Shown here: positions 31,781 through 40,400 of the stretch, one piece after another | Layout: each line of letters starts with the position of its first letter | Position numbering within the stretch: position 1 is the stretch's first letter | From: an uncultured Clostridia bacterium | GTDB taxonomy: Bacteria; Bacillota; Clostridia; Christensenellales; UBA1242 | Direction of reading: 5' to 3' | DNA length: 55,654 bases | Assembly: GCA_944377145.1 (NCBI GenBank) | Contig: CALWEH010000003.1 | Coordinates: 1-55,654 of the forward strand | Position numbers and translations under genes: made by a program | The notes under the pieces: model-generated | The model's database searches: none | What the model saw: only the letters and a program-made list of their open reading frames with translations | Told to the model about the DNA's origin: nothing

Positions 31781-33436
31781 CTAGTGGTGGTCAATAAAGC
31801 CAGGTATACTATGTGGAGGCATTGTACGAACATCCGTTTCATCAAAATAGAAGTCGAAATAGAATTGATTAGCAATACTACTTGTAATAGTTAAAGTTCT
31901 ATCAATAGCTGTTCCATTTTCAACTATCCAATCTTCATTATTTACAGGAAGATTTTCATAGTCATCAGCATAGTGCCAATTATCGAATGAATTAGTAGCA
32001 TTACTTCTAAATTGTCCTGATACTCTATTTTGTTCGTAACGATATTCTGCACCATATTCTTGATATCCAAATACTTCATTATCTTGACTTGTACCTTGTG
32101 CAAATATTTCATAGTTATATACAGGTTGTTCGCCTAAATTTTGGAATTCTGGCATATAGTAATCTTCCATATTTTTACGTGTAAACATTTTATGTAATCC
32201 TTGTTGATATGTTCTTTGATGTCTAACATATACAAATCCCATAAGAATGCCATGTTCTTCAAAGCCTTTCTGGAACATAAAGCTGTTATCGAATGTATTA
32301 CTAAATCCAGCTATTTGACCAAGAGGACTTGTTTCATTAGTACTTGAAGTTTGTACAACCATTTCAATATTTAATGGTATACGTTTGCCTCCTAAATATT
32401 CTGGACGTTGTAAAGTTGCATCACTAGGTGTAACATTCCAACGATTTTTTAATATTTCTACATAACGTGTTCCACTTCTAGCATTAGCTTCTAATACTTT
32501 TTGTAATTGGAAAGCTTGTCTTAATTGATTAACAGTTATAGCTGTTGCTGTTGATAAGTCTGTAATTACACCTGATTTTTCAGGATCATTGCTTATACCA
32601 AGTGTTTTTGTTACTGCAATTGGTTCCCCTGTTAGTGGTGTTCCTACATTAGTTCCTATACTTTTTGTATACGTACTAATAGCATCTCTATTTGCTAGAT
32701 ATTGAGAACCAATCCCCCATGTTTGAGATCCATCAGTTAATCCTAATGTTTTACCATTACCTATAACAGGTGCAGTATCACCTAAAGGAAGTGTTACAGG
32801 GTCACCTGCTTGAGGTTGTAATAATGTACTTGTAAAATAGTCATGTATTTTAGCAACTTTTAAACATTTACCATACTTAATAGGATCTGTTACATAGTTA
32901 TCACCATTGCTACCTGTAATATTAGCATCATCTGTTGTAAAATCAGTAAAGTCTTGTCTATTTTGGTCACGATACCATTCATTCCAAATTAAAGCATATG
33001 CACGGCCATATAAGGCGTTAACTTGTATATTACTAATTTTAGTAGGGAAACCTAAATAATCTGCAATAGTATTTTCACCCCAACCCCCACTTGGAGCTGT
33101 TACCATAGGTATAGTGTATTGTGGTTGTGTTTGATGTGGTCCTACAGTTTTTTCACCTTGAAAATCTTTCCAATGTTTCCATAATAATCTATTTGGTACA
33201 AAGTAAAATGCTATATCAGCAAAAGCTATATCCATTGTTTGAAAGTTAGGTGTAGTCATTTTAATTAATGAACGTACATCCATTGTAATTATATCCCCTG
33301 GTAAAATTTCTTTACGATAAATAGGGATTAAGTCACCAGTATTACCTGTTGTTTTATGATTATGCGGACATTTAAACTTAGTACGAATATTTTTATTTAC
33401 TATGTTTTCTGCAAAATTATATATTAAATTACTCAT
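31781..33436 (-). CDS. Major capsid protein VP1
   Basis: A 551-residue gokushovirus major capsid protein (F-like jelly-roll). Landmarks include HNHKTTGNTGDLIPIYRKEILPGD (residues about 25-50, partial), the MDVRSLIKMTTPNFQTMD region, and the C-terminal MPPHSIPGFIDHH, close to the usual PGLIDHF-type ending. An aaaggag site lies before the ATG; its first codons overlap the VP3 stop by 8 nt. Full length for the family, with no disruption. Confidence 0.95.
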   Translation of the reverse strand: MSNLIYNFAENIVNKNIRTKFKCPHNHKTTGNTGDLIPIYRKEILPGDIITMDVRSLIKMTTPNFQTMDIAFADIAFYFVPNRLLWKHWKDFQGEKTVGPHQTQPQYTIPMVTAPSGGWGENTIADYLGFPTKISNIQVNALYGRAYALIWNEWYRDQNRQDFTDFTTDDANITGSNGDNYVTDPIKYGKCLKVAKIHDYFTSTLLQPQAGDPVTLPLGDTAPVIGNGKTLGLTDGSQTWGIGSQYLANRDAISTYTKSIGTNVGTPLTGEPIAVTKTLGISNDPEKSGVITDLSTATAITVNQLRQAFQLQKVLEANARSGTRYVEILKNRWNVTPSDATLQRPEYLGGKRIPLNIEMVVQTSSTNETSPLGQIAGFSNTFDNSFMFQKGFEEHGILMGFVYVRHQRTYQQGLHKMFTRKNMEDYYMPEFQNLGEQPVYNYEIFAQGTSQDNEVFGYQEYGAEYRYEQNRVSGQFRSNATNSFDNWHYADDYENLPVNNEDWIVENGTAIDRTLTITSSIANQFYFDFYFDETDVRTMPPHSIPGFIDHH

Positions 33437-33995
33437 TTATAATCTCCTTTTGTGCTGTTGTTTGTTCTTGTTTATTAGCTGTTAAACTGGCAATCATTTC
33501 ATTCTGTTTTTGCATGGTGTTCAATATTTCTTGATAACTAGGCATTTTAGGTTGCGTATGCTGTGTTTTTAATTCTTGGTTTAATATCTCTACAATTTGT
33601 CCATTTTCACTACCTGCAATAAACTGTTTAAAGTCATTATTAAACTTTTGCTTAATTTCTGTAGATTGTCTTTCGAATATATTTTTAGCATTATCAATAA
33701 CAGCCATAGTTTCTATTAAGTTTTCAGGTAAATTAGTCATATCAATAATTTGATTTTCATCAAGTTTAAGATTATCTTTTAAATTTAAGGTCATATTATA
33801 TCGTTTAAACAAATTACTTATCTTTGTTTCTTCAGCGTATTCTTGTATTTTTTCATAAATATCAACAGGCACATCTTCACGTAAAATACGTTCCCCTGTT
33901 TTTTTGTCTATATCTTCCACATATGTTTTTTGTTCACGTTTAGTAAAATTTTCTTGCATACGTGGTGGTCTGTCATATTGTGTAAAAAATTTCAT
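33429..33995 (-). CDS. Internal scaffolding protein VP3
   Basis: A 188-residue protein with the gokushovirus VP3 pattern: N-terminal FFTQYDRPP, a SNLFKRYN segment preceding a helical region, and an IDNAKNIFERQ-type core. VP3 directs procapsid assembly. It is longer than many homologues owing to a Gln/Asn-rich C-terminal extension. It lies 1 base after the VP5-like gene and overlaps VP1 by 8 nt. Confidence 0.88.
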   Translation of the reverse strand: MKFFTQYDRPPRMQENFTKREQKTYVEDIDKKTGERILREDVPVDIYEKIQEYAEETKISNLFKRYNMTLNLKDNLKLDENQIIDMTNLPENLIETMAVIDNAKNIFERQSTEIKQKFNNDFKQFIAGSENGQIVEILNQELKTQHTQPKMPSYQEILNTMQKQNEMIASLTANKQEQTTAQKEIINE

Positions 33996-33996
33996 A

Positions 33997-34323
33997 TTAT
34001 TCCCCTTTTATTTCTTCATCATTTAATAATTGTGGTTTTGGTATTTCTTGTGTATGTGTAGGTACAAAATTTACTACAAACTGTGCACCACTACATATAA
34101 ATTCTTTACAAGCTGTGATTTCCATAGTTTGAGTATCAAATTCTGCAATTTTCCATAATTCCAAATCGCTAACAGGTATATTATCAGGGTTACCTTGTTT
34201 TAATACTAGATTAATACCATTCCCCCAGGCACGTTTTGCAGTATTTTCATTTTCATAAAGCATAATTGCTCTTTGAGCTTCTTCAGCTACTGTATCTTTA
34301 GTTACTGTTAAAATATATTTCAT
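33997..34323 (-). CDS. Nonstructural protein VP5-like
   Basis: A 108-residue protein with the gokushovirus VP5 pattern: an opening KYILTVTKDT beta strand, then NPDNIPVSDLELWKIAEFD, which corresponds to the family NPxDxxLYxIGxFD element. VP5 is nonstructural and thought to bind single-stranded DNA or control its synthesis. It lies upstream of VP3 as usual. Confidence 0.8.
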   Translation of the reverse strand: MKYILTVTKDTVAEEAQRAIMLYENENTAKRAWGNGINLVLKQGNPDNIPVSDLELWKIAEFDTQTMEITACKEFICSGAQFVVNFVPTHTQEIPKPQLLNDEEIKGE

Positions 34324-34385
34324 AATTACTCCTTAAAATCAATTTTTTGCGCCATTCTAGGCGTTTTGATACTTTTTTTGACATT

Positions 34386-34559
34386 TTAGTCGACCAACTC
34401 TAAAACTTCGTCTTTTTGCAATGATTTTGCACTTTTAACGATAATAACCTTGTCTGAGTTGTTTACAAGGTCCATAATTAGATGTAAAACCATAAATGGT
34501 CTAATATTATTAATTACTTGTTTCCCCTCATCAGTAAAAATCACTATATGAGCAAACAT
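34386..34559 (-). CDS. Small phage protein (57 residues), unknown
   Basis: The frame begins MFAHIVIFTDEGKQ and ends VLELVD. Its ATG shares one base with the TAA stop of the J-like gene (TAATG), so it is translationally coupled to it and uses the ggaggag upstream. No similarity recognised. Confidence 0.65.
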   Translation of the reverse strand: MFAHIVIFTDEGKQVINNIRPFMVLHLIMDLVNNSDKVIIVKSAKSLQKDEVLELVD

Positions 34560-34681
34560 TACATTCTTACTCCTCCACGCATATTTGAAGTAGTCAAATT
34601 GGTTTTATCTATTTTATTAGCTGTCTTTCTAAATACACGTGCATTTTTCTTTTTATTCTTCAATACTTGTGCTTTCGCCAT
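34559..34681 (-). CDS. J-like DNA-binding peptide (VP8)
   Basis: A 40-residue highly basic peptide (MAKAQVLKNKKKNARVFRK...) ending NMRGGVRM. Gokushovirus J/VP8 peptides end in a closely related MRGGIRL-type motif and package with the genome inside the capsid. An aaggagg site precedes the ATG. It overlaps the preceding 60-residue gene by 29 nt and the next gene by one base. Confidence 0.9.
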   Translation of the reverse strand: MAKAQVLKNKKKNARVFRKTANKIDKTNLTTSNMRGGVRM

Positions 34682-34835
34682 CTTGTTCCTCCTTAAATAT
34701 TTCCTTTTTTATTGGTAACGCTAGTAACATACTTATTAATATTCCACGAGCTGTTCCATTTGATATTTTATTTTTTATGAATATTTCGGTTATTTCCTCT
34801 ATTATTTTATGACCTTTTATAAATTCGTTTTCCAT
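34653..34835 (-). CDS. Small phage protein (60 residues), unknown
   Basis: A 60-residue protein with an acidic C-terminus (KEEQDGESTSIEE) and a possible central helix. A strong ribosome-binding site (ggaggag) precedes the ATG, and it lies 2 bases after the upstream phage gene. No family recognised. Confidence 0.65.
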   Translation of the reverse strand: MENEFIKGHKIIEEITEIFIKNKISNGTARGILISMLLALPIKKEIFKEEQDGESTSIEE

Positions 34836-34837
34836 AT

Positions 34838-35053
34838 TTACTCCTCCACTTTATTTACACTAGCAACATCAGCTATTGTAATATTATTTTTTGCACACTG
34901 TTTATCAGTGTATTTTTTAATTTTTGAATTAACTTTTTGAGCAAGTTCTTCCACAGTATATTCTTTAGATTTTCTACCTTTAATGATAGCTACTAACATA
35001 GCTACTACTGATAGACCTATACTTACAAGCTCTACGATACTATTAATATCCAT
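34838..35053 (-). CDS. Small phage membrane protein (71 residues), unknown
   Basis: A 71-residue protein with an N-terminal hydrophobic helix (IVELVSIGLSVVAMLVAIIKG) and a charged helical tail. A gaggaggg ribosome-binding site precedes the ATG. It is the first gene behind the structural-operon promoter, so it is among the earliest products after induction. It is an alternative candidate for lysis or for superinfection exclusion. Confidence 0.65.
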   Translation of the reverse strand: MDINSIVELVSIGLSVVAMLVAIIKGRKSKEYTVEELAQKVNSKIKKYTDKQCAKNNITIADVASVNKVEE

Positions 35054-35089
35054 TGTGTACTACCCTCCTCTATACACTCTACACTTTGT

Positions 35090-35119
35090 ATTTTATTGTA
35101 TGACAAATGTATGACAAAT
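35090..35119 (-). promoter_or_regulatory. Structural-operon promoter with two tandem operator-like repeats
   Basis: The 11-bp unit TGTATGACAAA occurs twice head-to-tail (35097-35107, 35108-35118), which on the minus strand reads ATTTGTCATAC twice. A promoter of TTGTCA followed 16 bp on by TAAAAT lies within and just beyond the repeats, upstream of the first structural gene. The right-hand copy is also the left arm of the attR Xer site. Confidence 0.65.
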
Positions 35120-35154
35120 CTGTATTTTGCGAACAATTTGATATATTCCATTTT
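35108..35154 (+). other. Right prophage junction (attR)
   Basis: The 39-bp repeat copy at 35116-35154 contains the spacer TCTGTA (35119-35124) and the arm TTTTGCGAACA (35125-35135). The opposite arm here is TGTATGACAAA (35108-35118), phage-derived and poorly matched to the attL arm. The interval 35155-35282 to its right holds no gene. Confidence 0.8.
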
Positions 35155-35282
35155 GCTCACCTACCTCATCAGCTGTATTTGCATTTATATTAAAACATTT
35201 TAAATTTCCTCTCCCTTTGCTACGACTTTGTGTATTATAACTTACACTTTCGACAAAAAATCTCCCTTTTAAATAAAAAGAT

Positions 35283-35320
35283 TTGACTTTAATGTTATAA
35301 TTTTTTATACTTTGTATAAA
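35283..35320 (+). promoter_or_regulatory. PadR-like gene promoter with palindromic operator
   Basis: TTGACT (35283-35288), 17 bp, TATACT (35306-35311). TTTATAC (35304-35310) and GTATAAA (35314-35320) form a perfect dyad over the -10 box, a likely autoregulatory site for a dimeric winged-helix repressor. Confidence 0.7.
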
Positions 35321-35332
35321 AAGGGGTAAAAT

Positions 35333-36664
35333 ATGAAAACAACTGATTTAATTCCTTTAATTCTATATCAATTAGTAGATGGTGATAAATATGGTTATGA
35401 AATTGTAAAGCAGATTGAAGATTGTTCTAATGGTAAAATTACAATCAAGCAACCTACCCTATATAGTTTATTGAAAAAATTAGAGCAAGGGAAATTTATT
35501 TCTTCATATTGGCAAGATAGTGAAATAGGAGGAAAAAGGCATTATTATAAATTAACAGAGAATGGTAAAGCTCAGTTAGATACCTACCCTCCTCTAAATG
35601 AGTTAGTATTAAATTCTAGTTATGAAAATAATATAGAACCAAATAAGCCAGATAATTTAGAAGTTGTAAAAGAGCAGCCTTCTTCACAAGATTTAAATAT
35701 AGAAAAAGACAGTAATGTTAAAATTGAGCAAGAAACTGCACAATTTAATCAATTTGATGACACTCCTCCTATCATAACTCCTATAAACCTTGTTAGCAAT
35801 GCAGAAATTACTACATTTAATTATTCAAATACTCCAGATGAACAAGAAGAAGCTGATAAGATTAATTCCCCTGGTTCAACTGTTGAAGTAAACATTTTCG
35901 ATGCAATGGAAACTAGCAATGATAATTTTGACTATAGTAAATATAAAACTTTAAATGATGAGTTAGATAAAAAAGATAGCAAAGAAAAAACACAATTAAA
36001 TGAACTAGTTGAAAATAAAAATGATGAAAATGCAACATTTACAAAAAAAATAGAACCTATCAAGGTAAAAAAAGCAGATAATAAGCTATATAGTAAATTA
36101 TCACCTAACGAGAATTTAATTGTAAAAGATGAAGATATTTCGCCCTACTCGCCTAGTATTATTGATGATGTTGAAAAAATAAAATATATTAATTATATAG
36201 ATTTTTCTACAGATAAAAATACTATTAAGCGAAGAAAAGCTATAAATAAGCATATTATAAAGTGTATATTAACCTGTTCCAGCATGCTAATAATGCTTAT
36301 TATAAGCATTATTTTAGGATTTAAATTTGGGTTTTCAAAAATATATTATTTAACTGCAATTATATTTAGTTTAATATTTATATTCTACCCTCTTCTACTT
36401 ATACGAAATTTAACAAACCTAAGATTAAAATATAGCACTAAACAATTTTATTATTCTATTTCAAAAGACTTTTTTATAAAATTATCACTATTTTTAACCG
36501 TTGTAATATTAATATTTGCTTATAATTTAAATCAAGTTGTAAATATTAGTTCTATATTTAAAATAACTAATTTTGCAAATTTTTATGCTCCATTGATTTT
36601 CAGTTTTGCTATTATATTAGATTTCATCTATAGTGCAATATGCTATAAAGAATATCGTAAATAA
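35333..36664 (+). CDS. PadR-family regulator fused to a C-terminal membrane domain
   Basis: A 443-residue protein. Residues 1-85 are a PadR winged helix (LYQLVDGDKYGYEIVKQIE, QPTLYSLLKKLEQGKFI, GGKRHYYKLTENGKAQ). A long Asn/Asp/Glu-rich linker (about 90-300) leads to four predicted membrane helices (about 308-440). Standard PadR proteins end in a short dimerisation helix and are soluble. A membrane-tethered regulator could sense envelope stress or a membrane ligand; this is inference. A ggggt ribosome-binding site precedes the ATG. It is the first gene right of the prophage. Confidence 0.8.
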   Translation: MKTTDLIPLILYQLVDGDKYGYEIVKQIEDCSNGKITIKQPTLYSLLKKLEQGKFISSYWQDSEIGGKRHYYKLTENGKAQLDTYPPLNELVLNSSYENNIEPNKPDNLEVVKEQPSSQDLNIEKDSNVKIEQETAQFNQFDDTPPIITPINLVSNAEITTFNYSNTPDEQEEADKINSPGSTVEVNIFDAMETSNDNFDYSKYKTLNDELDKKDSKEKTQLNELVENKNDENATFTKKIEPIKVKKADNKLYSKLSPNENLIVKDEDISPYSPSIIDDVEKIKYINYIDFSTDKNTIKRRKAINKHIIKCILTCSSMLIMLIISIILGFKFGFSKIYYLTAIIFSLIFIFYPLLLIRNLTNLRLKYSTKQFYYSISKDFFIKLSLFLTVVILIFAYNLNQVVNISSIFKITNFANFYAPLIFSFAIILDFIYSAICYKEYRK

Positions 36665-36667
36665 ACA

Positions 36668-36709
36668 AATAAAGGCTTTATTTTAATTTTAAAAAAGCCT
36701 TTATTTTTT
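36668..36709. terminator. Bidirectional terminator
   Basis: AATAAAGGCTTT and AAAGCCTTTATT flank a loop, with T-tracts on both strands. It separates the PadR-like gene from the opposing VTT-domain gene. Confidence 0.85.
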
Positions 36710-37538
36710 CTCTTTTCTTAAATGCTATAATTACCACTATTAAGCTGACAATAGCTATAGCTATCCAAGCAATAATTCCCCACCCTGAAAAAGGAATTAT
36801 TTTCCCACTGCCAAAAAAACTAATCACAGCAAGCCCTACACTTCTAGCTATTATAGATATTATTAAAAATTTAGGATACGAAATTTCACTTATACCAGCA
36901 AGCATGCAAATTAAGTCATCAGGAAATAATGGTAAAATTAAAGTTAAGAATAATATTATGCCTGTTCTATTTTTTAAAATATTTTGATATTTGTCTATCT
37001 TTTCTTTACCAAAAATCCAATTAATAACTGGTCTTGAACAATATCTTCCTATTACAAATGCAATACTTGAGCCAATTATAACACCTATGGTTGCATATAA
37101 AAAAGCTACAAAAGGGCCATATATTGCAGTACCCACTAGAACTGTTAGCGTTGTTGGAACAGGAATAACAATGCATTGCAATAAATTTATTACAATATAT
37201 GTTAATATCCCCCAGCCTCCAAAGCCTAGTATTAATTGTCTTAAATCCTCAAAAGAAGTAAGTTGCTGTAAAATGTTTGTTTTCACTATAATAAAATAAA
37301 TTGTATATATAATGGTTAATAAAATGCTTCCTACCACTCCAAGCTTAAAATATGTGTCTTTATGAAATAAATAGCCAAATATTGTTAAAGCAATTAATAG
37401 TCCAATTATAAAATATAATATAATATTCAACCAAACAATATTGTTTAAAAATATAAATATATTAAAAAACATTATGCTAAATAGCACAATCATAGATATT
37501 ATCATTAAAACACAAGAGCTTGTTTCTTTATTTTTCAT
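36678..37538 (-). CDS. VTT-domain membrane protein (TVP38/TMEM64 family)
   Basis: A 286-residue membrane protein with about seven hydrophobic segments and the VTT/DedA-like core: VIPVPTTLTVLVGTAIYGP, IGSSIAFVIGRYCSRP, and LPLFPDDLICMLAGISEI. The family is linked to lipid transport or scrambling; the exact substrate is unknown. No partner gene is adjacent in the same direction. Confidence 0.85.
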   Translation of the reverse strand: MKNKETSSCVLMIISMIVLFSIMFFNIFIFLNNIVWLNIILYFIIGLLIALTIFGYLFHKDTYFKLGVVGSILLTIIYTIYFIIVKTNILQQLTSFEDLRQLILGFGGWGILTYIVINLLQCIVIPVPTTLTVLVGTAIYGPFVAFLYATIGVIIGSSIAFVIGRYCSRPVINWIFGKEKIDKYQNILKNRTGIILFLTLILPLFPDDLICMLAGISEISYPKFLIISIIARSVGLAVISFFGSGKIIPFSGWGIIAWIAIAIVSLIVVIIAFKKREKIKAFLKLK

Positions 37539-37700
37539 ATTTCCTATATTAAATTATATGTTAATTTAGCGCTTTATATAAGTTTATTTTTAATTTTTAT
37601 TAAATTATTTAATTTTTATATATATTTAATCTATTTACTTTTCATGAAAATTGTGTTAATATATTTATTAATAATATCAAATTTTTAAGGGGGTAAAATT

Positions 37701-38630
37701 TTGTTTCCAGTATTAAAGTTAAAAAATGTTACAAAATTATACAATAAAAAACCTGTAGTAGAAAATCTTTCACTAATGCTATTTGAAGGTGAAATTTTTG
37801 GTTTTATTGGGCCTAATGGTGCTGGTAAATCTACTACAATTAAAATGATTTGTGGGCTTACAAGTATATCTTCAGGTAGTATTTATATTAATGGTTATAA
37901 CATAGATAATAGCTTTAAAAAAGCTATAGCTTCTGTTGGTGCTGTTGTAGAAACTCCTCAATTATATCCATATTTAACAGGAAAAGCTAATCTTAAATTG
38001 TTTGCAAGTTTTTATGGCTCCCCTGCCATTCAACGTATTCCAAATATTATAAAGCTATTAAAAATGGAAGATTTTATAAATAAAAAAGTATCTACCTATT
38101 CTTTAGGTATGAAGCAAAGGTTAGGCATTGCCCAAGCATTATTAAATAAACCTAAATTATTAATATTAGATGAACCAACAAATGGATTAGATCCAAATGG
38201 GATTAAAGATATTCGTAATTTATTAGTAAAACTTGCTAGTCGTGAACGAATGGCAATTATTATATCTAGCCATAATCTTGCTGAGTTAGAGCAAATTTGT
38301 GACCAAATTGCTGTAATTCGTGCTGGTAAATTATTAAGTTTTAGAGCTATGGAAGATATTAAGGAAGAAATGGAAAATAAACAAAAAGTTTGTTTGTATG
38401 TTAATTACCCTAATTATGCTGGTCAACTTTTACAACGAAAATATAATATTAAGGTTAAAGTTGCTGGCAACACCATTATTGTTCCTGTTAAAGAGAAGTA
38501 TTTGGCACAGCTAATAACTTTCCTTACCAATAAGCACATTAAAATATATAAAACAACAAAAATTGAAAAATCACTTGAAGAAATATACTTTGAACTACTT
38601 AATGGAAGTTCTAAAAATAATTTATTTTAG
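37701..38630 (+). CDS. ABC transporter ATP-binding protein
   Basis: A 309-residue ATPase with Walker A GPNGAGKSTT, Q-loop region, signature SLGMKQR (C motif variant), Walker B LLILDEPTNGLDPNG and switch histidine SSHNLAEL. It is of the DrrA/BcrA/CcmA type, usually driving export. The start is TTG, with aaggggg 8 nt upstream. It pairs with the permease 8 nt downstream. Confidence 0.92.
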   Translation: MFPVLKLKNVTKLYNKKPVVENLSLMLFEGEIFGFIGPNGAGKSTTIKMICGLTSISSGSIYINGYNIDNSFKKAIASVGAVVETPQLYPYLTGKANLKLFASFYGSPAIQRIPNIIKLLKMEDFINKKVSTYSLGMKQRLGIAQALLNKPKLLILDEPTNGLDPNGIKDIRNLLVKLASRERMAIIISSHNLAELEQICDQIAVIRAGKLLSFRAMEDIKEEMENKQKVCLYVNYPNYAGQLLQRKYNIKVKVAGNTIIVPVKEKYLAQLITFLTNKHIKIYKTTKIEKSLEEIYFELLNGSSKNNLF

Positions 38631-38638
38631 GAGGAATT

Positions 38639-40360
38639 ATGGGAAAAGTTATTTCGTTTGAATTAAAAAAACTTTTATCTCGTATAGGAATATATCTGCT
38701 TGTTATATTCATGGCAGTATTATTGGTAGCTAGTGTATTTATATATGACCCTATTGAAAGACAATCTTCTACCCTATCTCTTCAAGGAGATAGTATATCT
38801 GAAATGTATGATAATTTCATTTCTTCTGGCATAAAAGATAGTTATGATGAAATTGTTGTAAATGTTGCTAATACTGCAAATAGTTACAATTTTGAATCTA
38901 GCGACTATAATATTTATAATAATTCTCAAACTATTACAAATTTATTTAATGAATTTGATAAAGTGTGTTTGCAATATAGAGATATGAATGGCTCAAATGA
39001 AGAATATAATATATTATTGTCAACTATAAATTCTCATTTTGATAGTTTGCAGACAGCTCTTAATGACACTTTAACCTATACTAAAGATGGTTCTGGATAT
39101 TATATTTTAACAACTAATAATAATTATCTAGACTTAATAAGTGTATTAGAAAAGATTGATATAAATTTTTCTTCTCCTGCCAATCATAAAAATGCTGCCA
39201 ACTTATATTTTGATGAATATAGAAATCAATTATATAATTGCTTGCAAAATTTAATATACCCTAACTTAAATGATGTTTCTAATAAATTTATTGAAGGTGG
39301 CGGATATCACTCTGTTATTAGTTTAAGAATGGAAGAAATTGCACAAAAAATGCATATTTTAAATCAATCTGCAATAGCTACTCCTACCCTTCAAACTGAT
39401 GAAAATGCTATGGAAGAATTAAATACTTTATATAATAGATATGCAAATTCTGCTATAGTATTTGAACAAGCTTTTAAAAGTTCTATTTGTGTACAAGCTT
39501 TAAGTCAAGTAGAAAGTAAATTACAGCGTAGCAACTTATTAGGATATGCAGATGTTTCATTATATGAACAGGAAGAATTAGTGGTAGAATATCAATATTA
39601 TATTGAACATAATTCAAACCCTAAAGATTATGCAAATAGCTTTTCTATTACACATACATCAAATTATGAAGCAAATGCCTATGATTTTACTTTCTTTACT
39701 ATGTCGATATTCTCAGTGGTAGTTATAATATTTGCTATATATTTATCAGCACATTCTATTAGTGGAGAAATTAATAATGGATATATGCGTTTTACAGCTA
39801 TTAGACCTGTAAAAAGAGGTTCTTTATTCTTTGGTAAATATATGGCTATTGCAATAATATCTTTCATATTATTAGCATTTGGAACTATTACCTCATTTAT
39901 TGTTGGAGCTATTCAATATGGTGTAAATTCAGCAAATATATTAATGATTATAAATGGAAGTTCTGTAATAGTAGTTCACCCTATAGTAGTATTATTAATA
40001 TTTATATTAAGTCTAATGATTATGGTACTATTATATAGTGCAATAACTATTATGTTGAGTAGCTGTATTAAATCTGAATTATTAACTATGATTTTAAGTT
40101 TAGTATTCTATTGCATTAATATGATTTTACCTTTATTCTTTGGAGCTAATTCTTGGTTGAAATTCTATCCTTTCGCAAACATTAATTTATTCGCATATTT
40201 TGGAGCAAATAGAATGACAACTGATAGTGTGCTATCCCGTTTATTTAACAATGTAGTATATTCAGGTATGAATATTTGGATTAGTTTAGTATATGTAATA
40301 GGTATTACAGCTTTAGTATTGTTAATAGGAAAAACTGTATTTAAAAAACGAGATTTATAA
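38639..40360 (+). CDS. ABC-2 type transporter permease
   Basis: A 573-residue membrane protein. One N-terminal helix (about residues 15-35) is followed by a large extracytoplasmic region (about 40-350) and five C-terminal helices from about 358 onward, ending LLIGKTVFKKRDL. The layout is that of ABC-2 permeases. The preceding aggagg and the 8-nt gap show cotranscription with the ATPase. The substrate is unknown; the large external domain suggests a peptide or lipid-type cargo. Confidence 0.85.
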   Translation: MGKVISFELKKLLSRIGIYLLVIFMAVLLVASVFIYDPIERQSSTLSLQGDSISEMYDNFISSGIKDSYDEIVVNVANTANSYNFESSDYNIYNNSQTITNLFNEFDKVCLQYRDMNGSNEEYNILLSTINSHFDSLQTALNDTLTYTKDGSGYYILTTNNNYLDLISVLEKIDINFSSPANHKNAANLYFDEYRNQLYNCLQNLIYPNLNDVSNKFIEGGGYHSVISLRMEEIAQKMHILNQSAIATPTLQTDENAMEELNTLYNRYANSAIVFEQAFKSSICVQALSQVESKLQRSNLLGYADVSLYEQEELVVEYQYYIEHNSNPKDYANSFSITHTSNYEANAYDFTFFTMSIFSVVVIIFAIYLSAHSISGEINNGYMRFTAIRPVKRGSLFFGKYMAIAIISFILLAFGTITSFIVGAIQYGVNSANILMIINGSSVIVVHPIVVLLIFILSLMIMVLLYSAITIMLSSCIKSELLTMILSLVFYCINMILPLFFGANSWLKFYPFANINLFAYFGANRMTTDSVLSRLFNNVVYSGMNIWISLVYVIGITALVLLIGKTVFKKRDL

Positions 40361-40363
40361 AAA

Positions 40364-40400
40364 ATAAAAAAAATTAAGCGGATTTCGCTTAATTTTTTTA
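40364..40400. terminator. Bidirectional terminator
   Basis: AAAAAAATTAAGCG and CGCTTAATTTTTTT with a short loop, between the permease (+) and the ynbB-like gene (-). Confidence 0.88.

Larger units (their letters stand above)
29519..35154 (-). mobile_element. Integrated gokushovirus-like microvirus prophage
   Basis: The element runs between two identical 39-bp direct repeats, giving an excised circle of 5,597 bp, within the normal size range of gokushoviruses. All genes lie on the minus strand: from the right end, a 71-residue membrane protein, a 60-residue protein, a J-like peptide, a 57-residue protein, VP5-, VP3-, VP1-, VP2- and VP4-like proteins, a 41-residue membrane peptide and a ribbon-helix-helix protein. 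None appears broken. No integrase is encoded, so integration must use the host Xer recombinase. Temperate dif-integrated microviruses are known in Enterobacteria and Bacteroidetes; this is a Clostridial case. Confidence 0.93.
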
